Below, in pieces: positions 51,198 through 60,285 of a stretch of 64,000 nt of DNA; within the stretch, counting starts at the first letter, position 1; every line of letters starts with the position of its first letter. This stretch comes from Chlorobiota bacterium (GTDB lineage: Bacteria; Bacteroidota; Ignavibacteria; OLB7): NCBI GenBank assembly GCA_028287785.1, contig JAQBOZ010000030.1, positions 124,001 through 188,000 on the forward strand, written 5' to 3'. The notes beneath the pieces are model-generated. The model was given only the letters and a program-made list of their open reading frames with translations, made no database searches and was not told where the DNA came from. The position numbers and the translations under genes are program-made.

Positions 51198-54100
51198 TTA
51201 TCTCACCACCACGATCCTCCGGCTTGCCTCACCGAATTCCGTCCGCACCAGCAGCGTGTAGGTTCCCGATGGAACTCCTTCGACCGACAGGGGAAGCACC
51301 AGCGTGCCGGCGGGGAAATATCCGCTCGCAATCTCCCTCACCGTTCCCCCGCGCGTGTCGGCAAGCGTGGCGGTGAGCATCTGCGGATCATCGAGCTGGA
51401 TTTCAATCGTGGCGCCGCTTCCCACCGGCATCGGCCGGACGCGGAGGATTCTGGGGCGTGCCACCAGATGCGCCTGCGCGTCGAAGCATCGGCCGATCGT
51501 CGTGAACGATCCGTTGACCGTGTCGGCCATCACGCCGGGGCGATCCCATGCAAACGATACGAACGTGAGAGGGGTGCTGTCGCTCTGAATCACTTCGCAG
51601 AGGATGATGGCCACCGTATCGCTCCCGCCATATTCGCCGTCGATCGTCACCCGCTGTGCGCCGGTACGCACGTCGAAGCTCATCGAGGTGATCGTCCCGC
51701 GAACCGCCGGGGAATCCGGGAGGAGGACCAGGCCGTTGAAGGCGATGGTCGTCCTGAACGCGTGGGCGCCGGATGCGTTGAAGGCGGCCCTGTCGGGGAT
51801 CGAGAGCCGTATCGGAATCGGAACGCGCGTTCCGGGTCGCGCCGAATCGGTCGGCAGAGCGGCGATGGTGCGTACCCGCGCCACCACGGTTGCCGATACG
51901 ATGACGGTATCGGCAATGCCGCAACGGTTGTCCCGCAGGATGATGGTGTCGCGATGCGTGCCGGGCGCGCTCCCGAGGAATGCAAAGCCGATCTTCGCCC
52001 GTTCCGCCGTATCGATCGCCACGGAGGGCCGCACGGTGATGTCGCCGGTGGCGGACGTGAGAAGCGTTGCCGGGGCGGTTCCTGTGTTCAGCGCGGTGAA
52101 CGCGCTGTCGGCGGTGACGCCCGCCACCACCACGCCGAGATCGATCGCGCGGGGAGATGCCGCGAATCCGATCCGTCCCAGAGCCCCGGTCAGCAGGATC
52201 ACGGAATCCCCGGAGGGGGCGTCGCTGCTGATAATCAGCCGCGCGGTAAACGTCCCCCGGCGCGCCGGCACGAAATCGATGGCGATCGTCGTATCGCCTC
52301 TGACGGTGATCGGCCGTTGATCGAACCGGAACATGGCGCTGTCCGCCCCTTCGAAGCGGAAGCCGGAGATATGGAGATCATGATTGCCGGGGTTGCTGAG
52401 CCTGAGCGTTCCATGCGCGACGGAATCATCGGCGCAGAGGAGATCGGCGAACGTGGGGCCGGTCGCCAGAAGCGCCGGCTCGGAGCCGGTTTCAAGGAGC
52501 GGCACGGCGATCTCGCCGGCAGGGCAGGAGGGGGCCAGGGGGAGGCGCAGCGTTGCCCTGAACCCGGCCCCGGCAACGGGGCCAAGCGCCCGCACGTGGA
52601 CGTTGTGGCCTGCACCGGGGAGGATCAGCATCGGGAACTGTCCGGGCGGGATATCGAATCGCGAGGCATCGGCGCCGGTGATGGTCGCGCCGCTGATCGT
52701 GACCGCAATGCTCCCCCTGTTGTCGATCGTGCCGGCCATGTCAAGCGGATACGATCCCGCCGAAAGCCCCCCATCCATGGTCATCACGGGCGGGTTCACC
52801 CGCACGTCGATCGTGTCGCGGCGGCCGTAGAGCTGTACTTCGGTCGGGCTCTCGTGGGAGTTCGAGAAGATCTGCACGGTAGCCTTCTTCGGGCCTGTGC
52901 CGGCCGGCATCAGGCGGACGCGGATGGTGTCGGATTCGCCATGCCTCAGCACCTTCGGGGAGGACGGGCTGGGAAGGGGCGGGGAAAGGGAAAACCCTTC
53001 ATCGTTCAGCGAGAATTCCACGCCGTTGACGGTCAGCGGCGCATCGCCGAGATTGGTGATGATGATGGCGGTATCGGCGCTTTCCGATGGGCAGAGGATG
53101 GAGGGGAGGATGATCGGGTTGCTGACCGATATCTCCTGCAGCACGATGCCGCGGCCGATCAGGAGGGTGGCGATGGGGCCGCATATCTCCGGAATGCCGT
53201 AGTCTATCTTCCCGCTTGTCCGTCCCGTCTCGGTCGGGAAGAATCTCAGGGTGATATCCCGGCATTCGCCGGGGGCCAGGGAGAAGGGGCCACCCCCCGT
53301 CACCAGCGAGAATGGTCCGCCGGCCGGAGCGACCGTGATGGTTCCGGCGAGCGCCCCGGCGCCCCGGTTGCAGATGGATTTGACGATGATCGTGTCGCGG
53401 GATGATTCCGTCACCACATCGCCAAAGTCGATGCCGCTCACGATGCTCTGGCCGCAGGCGGGGAGCCCGGTGCCGCTCAGGAGGATCGTGTCCGCCCCCG
53501 CGCACCGTCCGTGGAGAATGGCGATGGCGGAGCGCGCGCCCAGAGCCTCGGGGCGGAACCTGATCTCCACCGTGCGGCATTCGCCGGGGGCCAGCTCCGT
53601 GGATGTCATGCCGGAGACGACCTGAAAATCAGCCGGATCGGTTCCGGCCAGCTCGATCGAATCGGGGAAGAGTGGGATATCGCCGCGGTTGCAGAGGAGC
53701 CCGGCAATCAGCGAATCGGTGGCGCCTCCCAGGGATGTCGGCGCAAACCCGACTTCCTTTCCCGCGACTCCCGCCGCGATGCGCGCCACCGATACGGTGA
53801 ACGCGGAGTGCGACGAGTCGACCCTGCCGGGCGTTCCCAGCCGGATCAGCCTGACACGGTTGTTCAGCATATCGGCCACGAAGATCTTGTCGCCATCGGC
53901 GGCAAGCCCTCCCGGTCGGTTGAACCGCGCGTCCAGTGGCGGGCCGTCATCGCCGCTCGCCCCGGCCAGGCCGTTTCCGGCGATGGTGGTGATGATCCCG
54001 CTGCTCCTGTTCACGCTCCTGATGCGGTAGTTGCCCGCATCGGAGATCACGATCGATCCTCCCGATATCGCCACGCCGAGCGGCGTATCGATGTGGGTGG

Positions 54101-56342
54101 TATCGGCGCGGCCGCCATCACCCGAAAATCCCCTGGTCCCGTCCCCGGCAACCGTGGTGATGATCCCGGTGTGAAGGTTCACCCTCCGCACGCGGTGAGC
54201 CCCGGATTCCGCGATGAAGAGGGAGTCCCCATCGATCGCCAGCCCCGCCGGATCGGTAAGCCTCGCCGATGTGGCGGGATCGCCATCGCCGCCGGGGCTG
54301 GCGCCGCCGCCGGCAATCGTCGTGATAACGCCGGTGATAAGATCGATTCTGCGGACGCGGTCATTTCCCCGCTCGCTGATATAGAGCGCGCTTCCTCCCA
54401 CCGCCAGATGCCACGGATCGTACAGCGTCGCGGCCGTCGCGGGGCCGCCATCGCCGGAGAATCCGACCACGCCGCTTCCGGCGACCGTGGTGATGACCCC
54501 CGTTCCCAGATCGACCTTCCTGATCCGCTGGTTCGTCTGATCGGCGATATAGAGCCTGTTCCCGTCCAGCGCGATGCCGGTGGGGTTGAAGAGCCTTGCC
54601 GACGTTGCCTGGTTGCCATCCCCTCCAAGGCCGGCCTGCGATGTCCCCGCCACGGTGGAGACGATCCCCACGGAAAGGTCGATCTTGCGAACCCGGTTCC
54701 CCCCCTCCTCGGCCAGATAGACCAGATCCCCCAGCGCCACCACCGACGACGGAGTGCTCAACAATGCCGCGGTGGCCGGGACATTATCGAGCCCGTTTCC
54801 TCCCCCCGCGAAGTTCACGATCGTATCGCGCCGTCCGGCGGATGTCGATATCCTGATCCTGTACGTTGTTCCGGGGGCCGGGGGCATCCAGGGGTAGAGG
54901 AGGCCGGTTGCGCTGTCGGCGATCACCTTCCATCCCCCATCGTTTGCCGTGCTGTATTCGATCGTGACGTGGTCGGTTGGCGCCACTCCCTTCCAGCGGA
55001 TCATCACCGAATCGCACGACGTGAATATCTCACCGCCGATCGGGCTGACCAGCTTGAGCGCCGCCGGGGATCGCGAGCCACGCACCCCACCGGAGAGTGT
55101 CACCGGCTGGATGGGGCAGGGATAGGCGCTCAGGAAGAGGCTGGCCCCGTAGATATTGCTGTCGGCCGGCGCGAAGTGGATTTTGAGCGTGCGGCTTGTC
55201 CCCTTGCGGAGGATGAACGGTGGAGCCGTGCCTCCCCAGTCGGTGATGCTGAACGGTCCCAGCGGCCCCACGTTGTCGATCGATATATCGCTGCCGGTCG
55301 CGGTGATCAGCAGATCCTTATCGGCGGTTTCAGGAGGGCCAACGGGGCCGAACCAGACAAAGGCGGGGGATGCATCCAGGCGGATGATCGATTGAGGTGG
55401 CGCGTAGTAGAAACCGTTTCCCTTCCGGCTTATCGGGTTGCAGGTCAGCTCCAGACTCCGGTAGAGGCTGTTGGGGCCGCAGCCCATCGTGGAGCGCCAC
55501 GACATATGGCACGGCTCGATTCCCTGCGACTTGAACGCCAGTTTCGTGTAGAGCGCCTTGAGCTGATCCGGGTTTTCGACATCCTCGTAGAACTCCCCGC
55601 CGGTCGCCGTGGCGATATCCTGGAGGGCGATCGTCAGAGGAGTCCCCATGGTGATGGTGTAGATGGTGACGTTTGCCGCCTGCGCCTCGGAGATGATCCT
55701 CTGGACATCGGGAGGATGGTTCGGCTGTCCATCGGTGAGGAAGATCAGGACGCGCTTGGTGGCCGGCGATGTGCCCCGCAGCAGCGCGATGCCGCCGGCG
55801 AGCGGATCGACGAACGCCGGCGTGTACTCGGTTGCGCCGCCGACGGTCATGTTGTTGATCGCATCGGCGAGATGGGCCGCCGACGTGCTGAAATCGCTGA
55901 TGATGATGGGGACTGCATCGAACGCGGTGACCGCCACCGATGTAAGCCCTATGAATTGAACGGACTGGATAAATGCCAGCTCCCCGCGCCGCGCCAGATC
56001 GATCCGGCTGGAGCCGGACCTTGTCAACTGGCTCATCGATCCGCTCCGATCGGTCACCAGCACCACGCTCATCTCACCCGAAGGCGGTTCCGGCGGGCAG
56101 GTGATGCTGAATGCGTCGACAGGGTTGCCGTTCTCCGTCAGGAAGCAATCGGCCGGGGTCACCGACCTGATGGGGCGGCCGTTGATATCGAGGAAGATCA
56201 CCTCGGACCGGATATCGGGGAACCCCGATGGATCGATATTGAAGATGGATATGCTCTGGGCAGCGATGACGCCGGGCACCAGAGCCAGCAGCGCCACGAG
56301 AAGGATACGACGGATTGCTGTATGGCGTTGGATAGTTCCCAT
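51198..56342 (-). CDS. Giant VWA-NHL-choice-of-anchor-D T9SS protein
   Basis: The 1714-residue protein has a signal peptide (1-28), then a VWA domain with MIDAS motif DRSGS at 98-102. A beta-sandwich region follows. About residues 520-830 form six NHL repeats (for example NRLYIADQTNQRIRKVDLGT, ALYISERGNDRVRRIDLITG), each ending in a TTIAGxG phrase, giving one six-bladed propeller. Next come about six choice-of-anchor-D (ASH-like) repeats (TLRLSNPGNHDLHISGFRFE). The last 80 residues are a T9SS type A domain (RVRPMPVGSGATIEIQL, VPSGTYTLLVRTE). It should be exported and displayed or released, with adhesion or scaffold roles. The frame starts after an ATG with no strong SD. It may be single. Confidence 0.87.
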   Translation of the reverse strand: MGTIQRHTAIRRILLVALLALVPGVIAAQSISIFNIDPSGFPDIRSEVIFLDINGRPIRSVTPADCFLTENGNPVDAFSITCPPEPPSGEMSVVLVTDRSGSMSQLTRSGSSRIDLARRGELAFIQSVQFIGLTSVAVTAFDAVPIIISDFSTSAAHLADAINNMTVGGATEYTPAFVDPLAGGIALLRGTSPATKRVLIFLTDGQPNHPPDVQRIISEAQAANVTIYTITMGTPLTIALQDIATATGGEFYEDVENPDQLKALYTKLAFKSQGIEPCHMSWRSTMGCGPNSLYRSLELTCNPISRKGNGFYYAPPQSIIRLDASPAFVWFGPVGPPETADKDLLITATGSDISIDNVGPLGPFSITDWGGTAPPFILRKGTSRTLKIHFAPADSNIYGASLFLSAYPCPIQPVTLSGGVRGSRSPAALKLVSPIGGEIFTSCDSVMIRWKGVAPTDHVTIEYSTANDGGWKVIADSATGLLYPWMPPAPGTTYRIRISTSAGRRDTIVNFAGGGNGLDNVPATAALLSTPSSVVALGDLVYLAEEGGNRVRKIDLSVGIVSTVAGTSQAGLGGDGNQATSARLFNPTGIALDGNRLYIADQTNQRIRKVDLGTGVITTVAGSGVVGFSGDGGPATAATLYDPWHLAVGGSALYISERGNDRVRRIDLITGVITTIAGGGASPGGDGDPATSARLTDPAGLAIDGDSLFIAESGAHRVRRVNLHTGIITTVAGDGTRGFSGDGGRADTTHIDTPLGVAISGGSIVISDAGNYRIRSVNRSSGIITTIAGNGLAGASGDDGPPLDARFNRPGGLAADGDKIFVADMLNNRVRLIRLGTPGRVDSSHSAFTVSVARIAAGVAGKEVGFAPTSLGGATDSLIAGLLCNRGDIPLFPDSIELAGTDPADFQVVSGMTSTELAPGECRTVEIRFRPEALGARSAIAILHGRCAGADTILLSGTGLPACGQSIVSGIDFGDVVTESSRDTIIVKSICNRGAGALAGTITVAPAGGPFSLVTGGGPFSLAPGECRDITLRFFPTETGRTSGKIDYGIPEICGPIATLLIGRGIVLQEISVSNPIILPSILCPSESADTAIIITNLGDAPLTVNGVEFSLNDEGFSLSPPLPSPSSPKVLRHGESDTIRVRLMPAGTGPKKATVQIFSNSHESPTEVQLYGRRDTIDVRVNPPVMTMDGGLSAGSYPLDMAGTIDNRGSIAVTISGATITGADASRFDIPPGQFPMLILPGAGHNVHVRALGPVAGAGFRATLRLPLAPSCPAGEIAVPLLETGSEPALLATGPTFADLLCADDSVAHGTLRLSNPGNHDLHISGFRFEGADSAMFRFDQRPITVRGDTTIAIDFVPARRGTFTARLIISSDAPSGDSVILLTGALGRIGFAASPRAIDLGVVVAGVTADSAFTALNTGTAPATLLTSATGDITVRPSVAIDTAERAKIGFAFLGSAPGTHRDTIILRDNRCGIADTVIVSATVVARVRTIAALPTDSARPGTRVPIPIRLSIPDRAAFNASGAHAFRTTIAFNGLVLLPDSPAVRGTITSMSFDVRTGAQRVTIDGEYGGSDTVAIILCEVIQSDSTPLTFVSFAWDRPGVMADTVNGSFTTIGRCFDAQAHLVARPRILRVRPMPVGSGATIEIQLDDPQMLTATLADTRGGTVREIASGYFPAGTLVLPLSVEGVPSGTYTLLVRTEFGEASRRIVVVR

Positions 56343-57077
56343 AAATGCGATCGCTCCGGGAGAGGTAGATTCGATTGGGAAGGACGACGAACAGAGGCGG
56401 AGAAGATGAGGAATCCCCCGGTAATAAGCTAGACAGCTCGGGGGCCGGTCGCGCGTCTCGGTTCAGGGGGCTGAGCATCGGAAGTAGATTCCGCGGCCCG
56501 TCAGGTATATGACGTTCGTGGCCGCTGAATTACACACCTCGCGGGAAAAAAGCCGGGCACAAGGGAGCCTGCCGATGAATTCTCCGGTGGGTTCCACCCG
56601 GTTCGCTCCGGATAGTAGTGGGAACCGGGGCAATTCGGATCGGGGCGAGACGCTGCACCATCGGCATGTATTCCCATGGACCCACCCCGGAAAATAATCG
56701 ACAACTTCTCGAATATTGATTTTCTGTTGCCGAAGCTCGCGATTTCACATCTGGAACTTTTCTCCGGTAATTGATATGTATATATTTATATATTCTCCGG
56801 CGTGCCATCCGTTCGCAGTGGCGATTTGAGATTCAGGGCCTGGACCCGGTATGTAGGATATATGTAGATCAGGCGCTCGAATCCCGGTCTATCTTTGCGT
56901 CCGGATGATCAATCAGGGGAAACTGCGTGCTTTCCCGCTCGAATAATCAGGCTGTTCTCGACATCCGGTTTCTCGAATATTGATTTGTTGGAGCGGGCAC
57001 ACAAAGATGTACCCCCACTGGCTCCTCAAATCATGTACATTTCGATCTGTCAACATCAACCATCGGGAGAAGTGGTT
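56343..57077. other. Divergent intergenic region with AT-rich tract
   Basis: The 735 bases between the giant gene (minus) and the small exported genes (plus) contain no gene I can support. An AT-rich tract at about 56770-56800 (TATGTATATATTTATATATTC) is the clearest promoter-like spot. A 17-base direct repeat (TTCTCGAATATTGATTT at 56706-56722 and 56970-56986) is present. Confidence 0.55.
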
Positions 57078-57635
57078 ATGAAATACCTGGTCGCTGTATT
57101 AACCTTGTCAATGCTTGCCACTGCGTCCGCATTTTCTCAGTCTGGACAGATGATCCAGATGCAATACGTCGCCGGGTTACAATTGAAGAATATTATTCAG
57201 GTCGGTGGAGTTATAGGCACCGATGAGACCGTACAACCCCTTGCGTTTCGCCATATCAGCGTCGGCTCCGCCAGGTTCTTCCCGGTCGACACCTGCGTCA
57301 CCGATCTCCTGAATACATCCTCCCAGGCCACCTTTGATATTCGTCTGGAGATGCACATGCATCATGGAAAGGTTGGCTGGGGGAATGTCGCCGGGATTAC
57401 GCTGGACATCGTCGACGCGCGCACCGGTGCCATCCGGGAGCGGATTTTCCACGAGAGGATCGATATCGGTGGCAGGGATAATGATACGACGCTGGCCTGG
57501 CGCCGCGCCGTTGACCTCGGCCGGTACCAAGGGGAGCAGGTCTACGCTATGATCCGAACTGACGCGCTCTCGAACGCTCCAACAACCTCCTATGTCCCCT
57601 ACAACCCCGCCCTGTTCAATCGCGAGTTGAAATAA
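57078..57635 (+). CDS. Small exported protein 1
   Basis: The 185-residue protein has a signal peptide (MKYLVAVLTLSMLATASAFS) and a beta-rich mature part: VQPLAFRHISVGSARFFPVD, DTCVTDLLNTSS, and LEMHMHHGKVGWGNVAGITL with a His/Met-rich turn (HMHHGK). The HMHHG segment could bind metal. The RBS GGGAGAAGTGGTT is strong. The protein is the first of three in a plus-strand run (57078, 57681, 58126) with short gaps and similar RBS. I do not recognise the family. Confidence 0.7.
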   Translation: MKYLVAVLTLSMLATASAFSQSGQMIQMQYVAGLQLKNIIQVGGVIGTDETVQPLAFRHISVGSARFFPVDTCVTDLLNTSSQATFDIRLEMHMHHGKVGWGNVAGITLDIVDARTGAIRERIFHERIDIGGRDNDTTLAWRRAVDLGRYQGEQVYAMIRTDALSNAPTTSYVPYNPALFNRELK

Positions 57636-57680
57636 TTGCCCCTATCACATATTTGTATCACGTTTTTTTCTGGGAGAAGT

Positions 57681-58079
57681 ATGGTTAATCAGATTTTTGC
57701 GATCGTGGTCACGATAGCAGTTCTGGCCGCGACCACTGCCTCGGCAAAGATCGAGGTCTTCACTACGCAGAGCACGAACGGCGACGGGGACTGCATCGAC
57801 TATGTCCACATGCACAACACCGAAACCGGCGGGTGGAGACATATGTGGCGTCCCTGCGGGTCGAGCGGCGGCTGGCATGATGAAACAGGTTGGGTGAAGG
57901 TCGATCCAGGCCCGTATCCCTACATGGACCCCGGCTATGATAATCAGGGAAACATGCTGATCCCTATCATGCCCGGAGCTGGCGGTGTACTGAGCGCAAC
58001 CCCGACCACGGACGGATGCCGTCCATGCACCCCGAACTACTCGCTGATCCTTGTGATGCCAGCCAGCATCATCTACTGA
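57681..58079 (+). CDS. Small exported Cys-containing protein 2 (paralogue of the next)
   Basis: The 132-residue protein has a signal peptide ending ASAK. The mature part has YVHMHNTETGGWRHMWRPCG, a Trp/Gly-rich GGWHDETGW, then PGAGGVLSATPTTDGCRPCT. Aligned with the next protein, the order C..YV...T..WR....CG..G.W....W is shared, followed by Pro-rich and GGG segments and a TPxxS end. It is exported and probably stabilised by disulfides. RBS GGGAGAAGT. No family is recognised. Confidence 0.68.
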   Translation: MVNQIFAIVVTIAVLAATTASAKIEVFTTQSTNGDGDCIDYVHMHNTETGGWRHMWRPCGSSGGWHDETGWVKVDPGPYPYMDPGYDNQGNMLIPIMPGAGGVLSATPTTDGCRPCTPNYSLILVMPASIIY

Positions 58080-58125
58080 CGCCGCCCCCGCCCTTCGTTC
58101 CCATTCACATGTACTGGAGACATCA

Positions 58126-58548
58126 GTGAAACCAAAACGGTTTTGCCTGGCGATCGCTTTGCTCTTTTCGTTGTCGGCCGCGGCCGCACGGGCGGAGATC
58201 CTCGCCGAGTATTGGACGGATGGATGCAGCGAATGCGTCTACGAGTACGACGACGCCAGTGACGAATTCAGGTATTTAGAGAAAGCATGCGGGGATGGAT
58301 GCTGGACCACGTCCCCCTGGACGGCATGCGGCGGGAACTGCAATTTTCGGCCGCCGAATCCGAATGGTCTCAGCACCGGGCCACAGCCCGCCGTCCACGC
58401 AAGTGATTACGTCATTGTGCATGTTCTATCCGGGAAGGGTGGGGGAATCAGCCCCTACAGTGGTGGGACCGGAGGAAACTGCAGGACCTTCACGCCAGAC
58501 GGGAGCAGCTATATCCGCATTCCGGACGCGGTGACCAGCTTCGACTAA
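58126..58548 (+). CDS. Small exported Cys-rich protein 3 (paralogue of the previous)
   Basis: The 140-residue protein has a signal peptide (RFCLAIALLFSLSAAAARAE) and eight or so mature Cys residues (DGCSECVYEY, KACGDGCWTT, ACGGNC). The GTG at 58126 with GGAGACATCA upstream is the start. It resembles the preceding protein in layout (CVYEYDDASDEFRYLEKACG against CIDYVHMHNTETGGWRHMWR) and in the C-terminal GGGISPYSG ... NCRTFTPDGSSYIRI. It likely folds through disulfides outside the inner membrane. Function unknown. Confidence 0.68.
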   Translation: MKPKRFCLAIALLFSLSAAAARAEILAEYWTDGCSECVYEYDDASDEFRYLEKACGDGCWTTSPWTACGGNCNFRPPNPNGLSTGPQPAVHASDYVIVHVLSGKGGGISPYSGGTGGNCRTFTPDGSSYIRIPDAVTSFD

Positions 58549-58772
58549 CCAGTGTCGTGGCCGGTATGTCGCGCGATAACACGCGCGTCGCGGAACGCTC
58601 TTCTGGCTGGAAGGGCGAAATACAATAGTCCCAGACATCTGCAACCTGGGGCTGTTTCCGTGATTTCAATTGAGCCACCACTAATAATAATTATGATGAC
58701 TCTCCGGTCCCTGCGCGAACGTACTATAAAAGAAAACAATGCGGGTGGAGCGGAAGATCATCTTTCATTAAA

Positions 58773-60140
58773 TCAGGTCCCGGCCACGTCCGGGCCCTGC
58801 CCACGCAGCGATCGCCGCCGGAACCGGAGCGCGTGCATCACCGCCGCCACCGCGAGCCCGGTGGTAAGCCCCCACCAGAGCCCCGCGCCTCCGAAGCCGA
58901 GTTTGAAGCCGAGAAGATATCCGAACGGCAGCCCCACCAGCCAGTAGGCCACCATGTTGACCACCATCGGCTGGGCGGTATCCTTCAGGCCGCGGAGTGC
59001 ACCCATCGCGGAGACCTGGATGCCGTCGAAGATCTGGAACGCGCCGGCGATCATCAGTAGAATCATGGCGTAGTCGATCACCACGGGATCATCGGTGTAG
59101 ATGCCGATAATCAGCCGTGGAACTGTCAGGAAGAGAACCGCCGTGAAGCTCATAAAGAGCGCCGCCAGCCCGATGCCCACCCCGCCGGCCAGCGCCGCGT
59201 CCGCGCGCCTGCCAGCTCCCATCGCCTGGCCGACCCGCGTGGTGATCGCCGTGGAGATGCCGAGGGGGACCATGAACGTGACCGATGCGATGTTGATCGC
59301 GATCTGATGCGAGGCGAGCGCCAGGGTGCTGATCCATCCCATCATCAGCGAGGTGAGGGAGAAGATGCCGGCCTCCATGCCGTTTCCCACGCCGATCGGA
59401 ACGCCAAGCCGGAGCAGCCTGCCAAGTCTGCGGAGGTCGATCGGGAGGATCTCGCGGAGAAATCTGTAGTCGCGGATCTCGCGGTCGCTCAGGACATACC
59501 AGAGGACGGAGCCAAGCATCATCCACTGCACGATCGCCGTGGCGTATCCGGCGCCGGCAACGCCGAGCGGCGCAAATCCCAGTTTGCCGTAGATCAGCAC
59601 ATAATCCGCCGCGATGTTCAGGATGCTTGCGCCGATTGCGATCACCATCGTCACCCTGGTTCTCCCAAGCCCGACGGTGAACGCGCGGAGAACGGCGTAG
59701 AGGAGGTTGGCCGCCTGTCCGTAGCCCATGGCGTGGATGAATCGCTCGGAGAGAGGGATCAGTTCCGGCGGCTGCCCGAGAAGCCTGAGGATTGCCCCGA
59801 TGTTCCAGACCACGACCAGCCCCAGCGCCGAGAGGGCGATCGCCACCCAGAACGCCTGCCCGACGCTCCTGGAGATCTCCCGCCTGTCCCCGGCTCCGAA
59901 CGCGTGCGCCACCGTCGGCCCCACGGCGGAGATCACGCCGAAGGCGAAGACCATGTAGAAGAAATAGACCGACACACCGATGCCGACCGCGCCGAGCGAT
60001 TCCTTCCCGAGCCTGCCGACCATGATCGTATCGACGAATCCCATGCTCATCATGCCGATCTGGTCGGTCACCACCGGAAGCGCCAGGGCAACCATCGCGC
60101 GGGCTTCAATCGATATGGATCTGTTCGCCGGTTTCATCAT
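58773..60140 (-). CDS. MATE family efflux transporter (NorM-like)
   Basis: The 455-residue protein has about 12 membrane helices in the NorM layout: MVALALPVVTDQIGMMSMGF, VDTIMVGRLGKESLGAVGIG at the start, then FAFGVISAVGPTVAHAFGAG, and in the second half SHQIAINIASVTFMVPLGIS and TTRVGQAMGAGRRADAALAG. It differs clearly from the transporter at 1837-3261, which is DinF-like or of another MATE branch. An ATG at 60140 is preferred to the GTG at 60176. It exports cationic drugs or metabolites with an ion gradient; the substrate is unknown. It is divergent from the FG-GAP gene. Confidence 0.9.
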   Translation of the reverse strand: MMKPANRSISIEARAMVALALPVVTDQIGMMSMGFVDTIMVGRLGKESLGAVGIGVSVYFFYMVFAFGVISAVGPTVAHAFGAGDRREISRSVGQAFWVAIALSALGLVVVWNIGAILRLLGQPPELIPLSERFIHAMGYGQAANLLYAVLRAFTVGLGRTRVTMVIAIGASILNIAADYVLIYGKLGFAPLGVAGAGYATAIVQWMMLGSVLWYVLSDREIRDYRFLREILPIDLRRLGRLLRLGVPIGVGNGMEAGIFSLTSLMMGWISTLALASHQIAINIASVTFMVPLGISTAITTRVGQAMGAGRRADAALAGGVGIGLAALFMSFTAVLFLTVPRLIIGIYTDDPVVIDYAMILLMIAGAFQIFDGIQVSAMGALRGLKDTAQPMVVNMVAYWLVGLPFGYLLGFKLGFGGAGLWWGLTTGLAVAAVMHALRFRRRSLRGQGPDVAGT

Positions 60141-60285
60141 CCGCCATAGTACATCCTTCTTGCCAAATCGTCTCACGGATGATAGCTTTCAATGTGTGAC
60201 AGGCGTCCCACTCCGGCCTTGCCGGGCCATGCCCCACCGGCGCCCGGCGTCCCCAAACCAGAACCTCGGTCATTGCACGAACACC

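Noticed and set aside
50865..53405. 846-codon plus-strand open frame from repeat A2 into the giant gene
   Set aside because: It starts inside a palindromic element and continues antisense; low-complexity Arg/His/Gly product.
53511..56432. 973-codon plus-strand open frame opposite the giant VWA-NHL gene
   Set aside because: Same antisense effect of high GC; the minus-strand product has a signal peptide, MIDAS motif, NHL repeats and a T9SS end.
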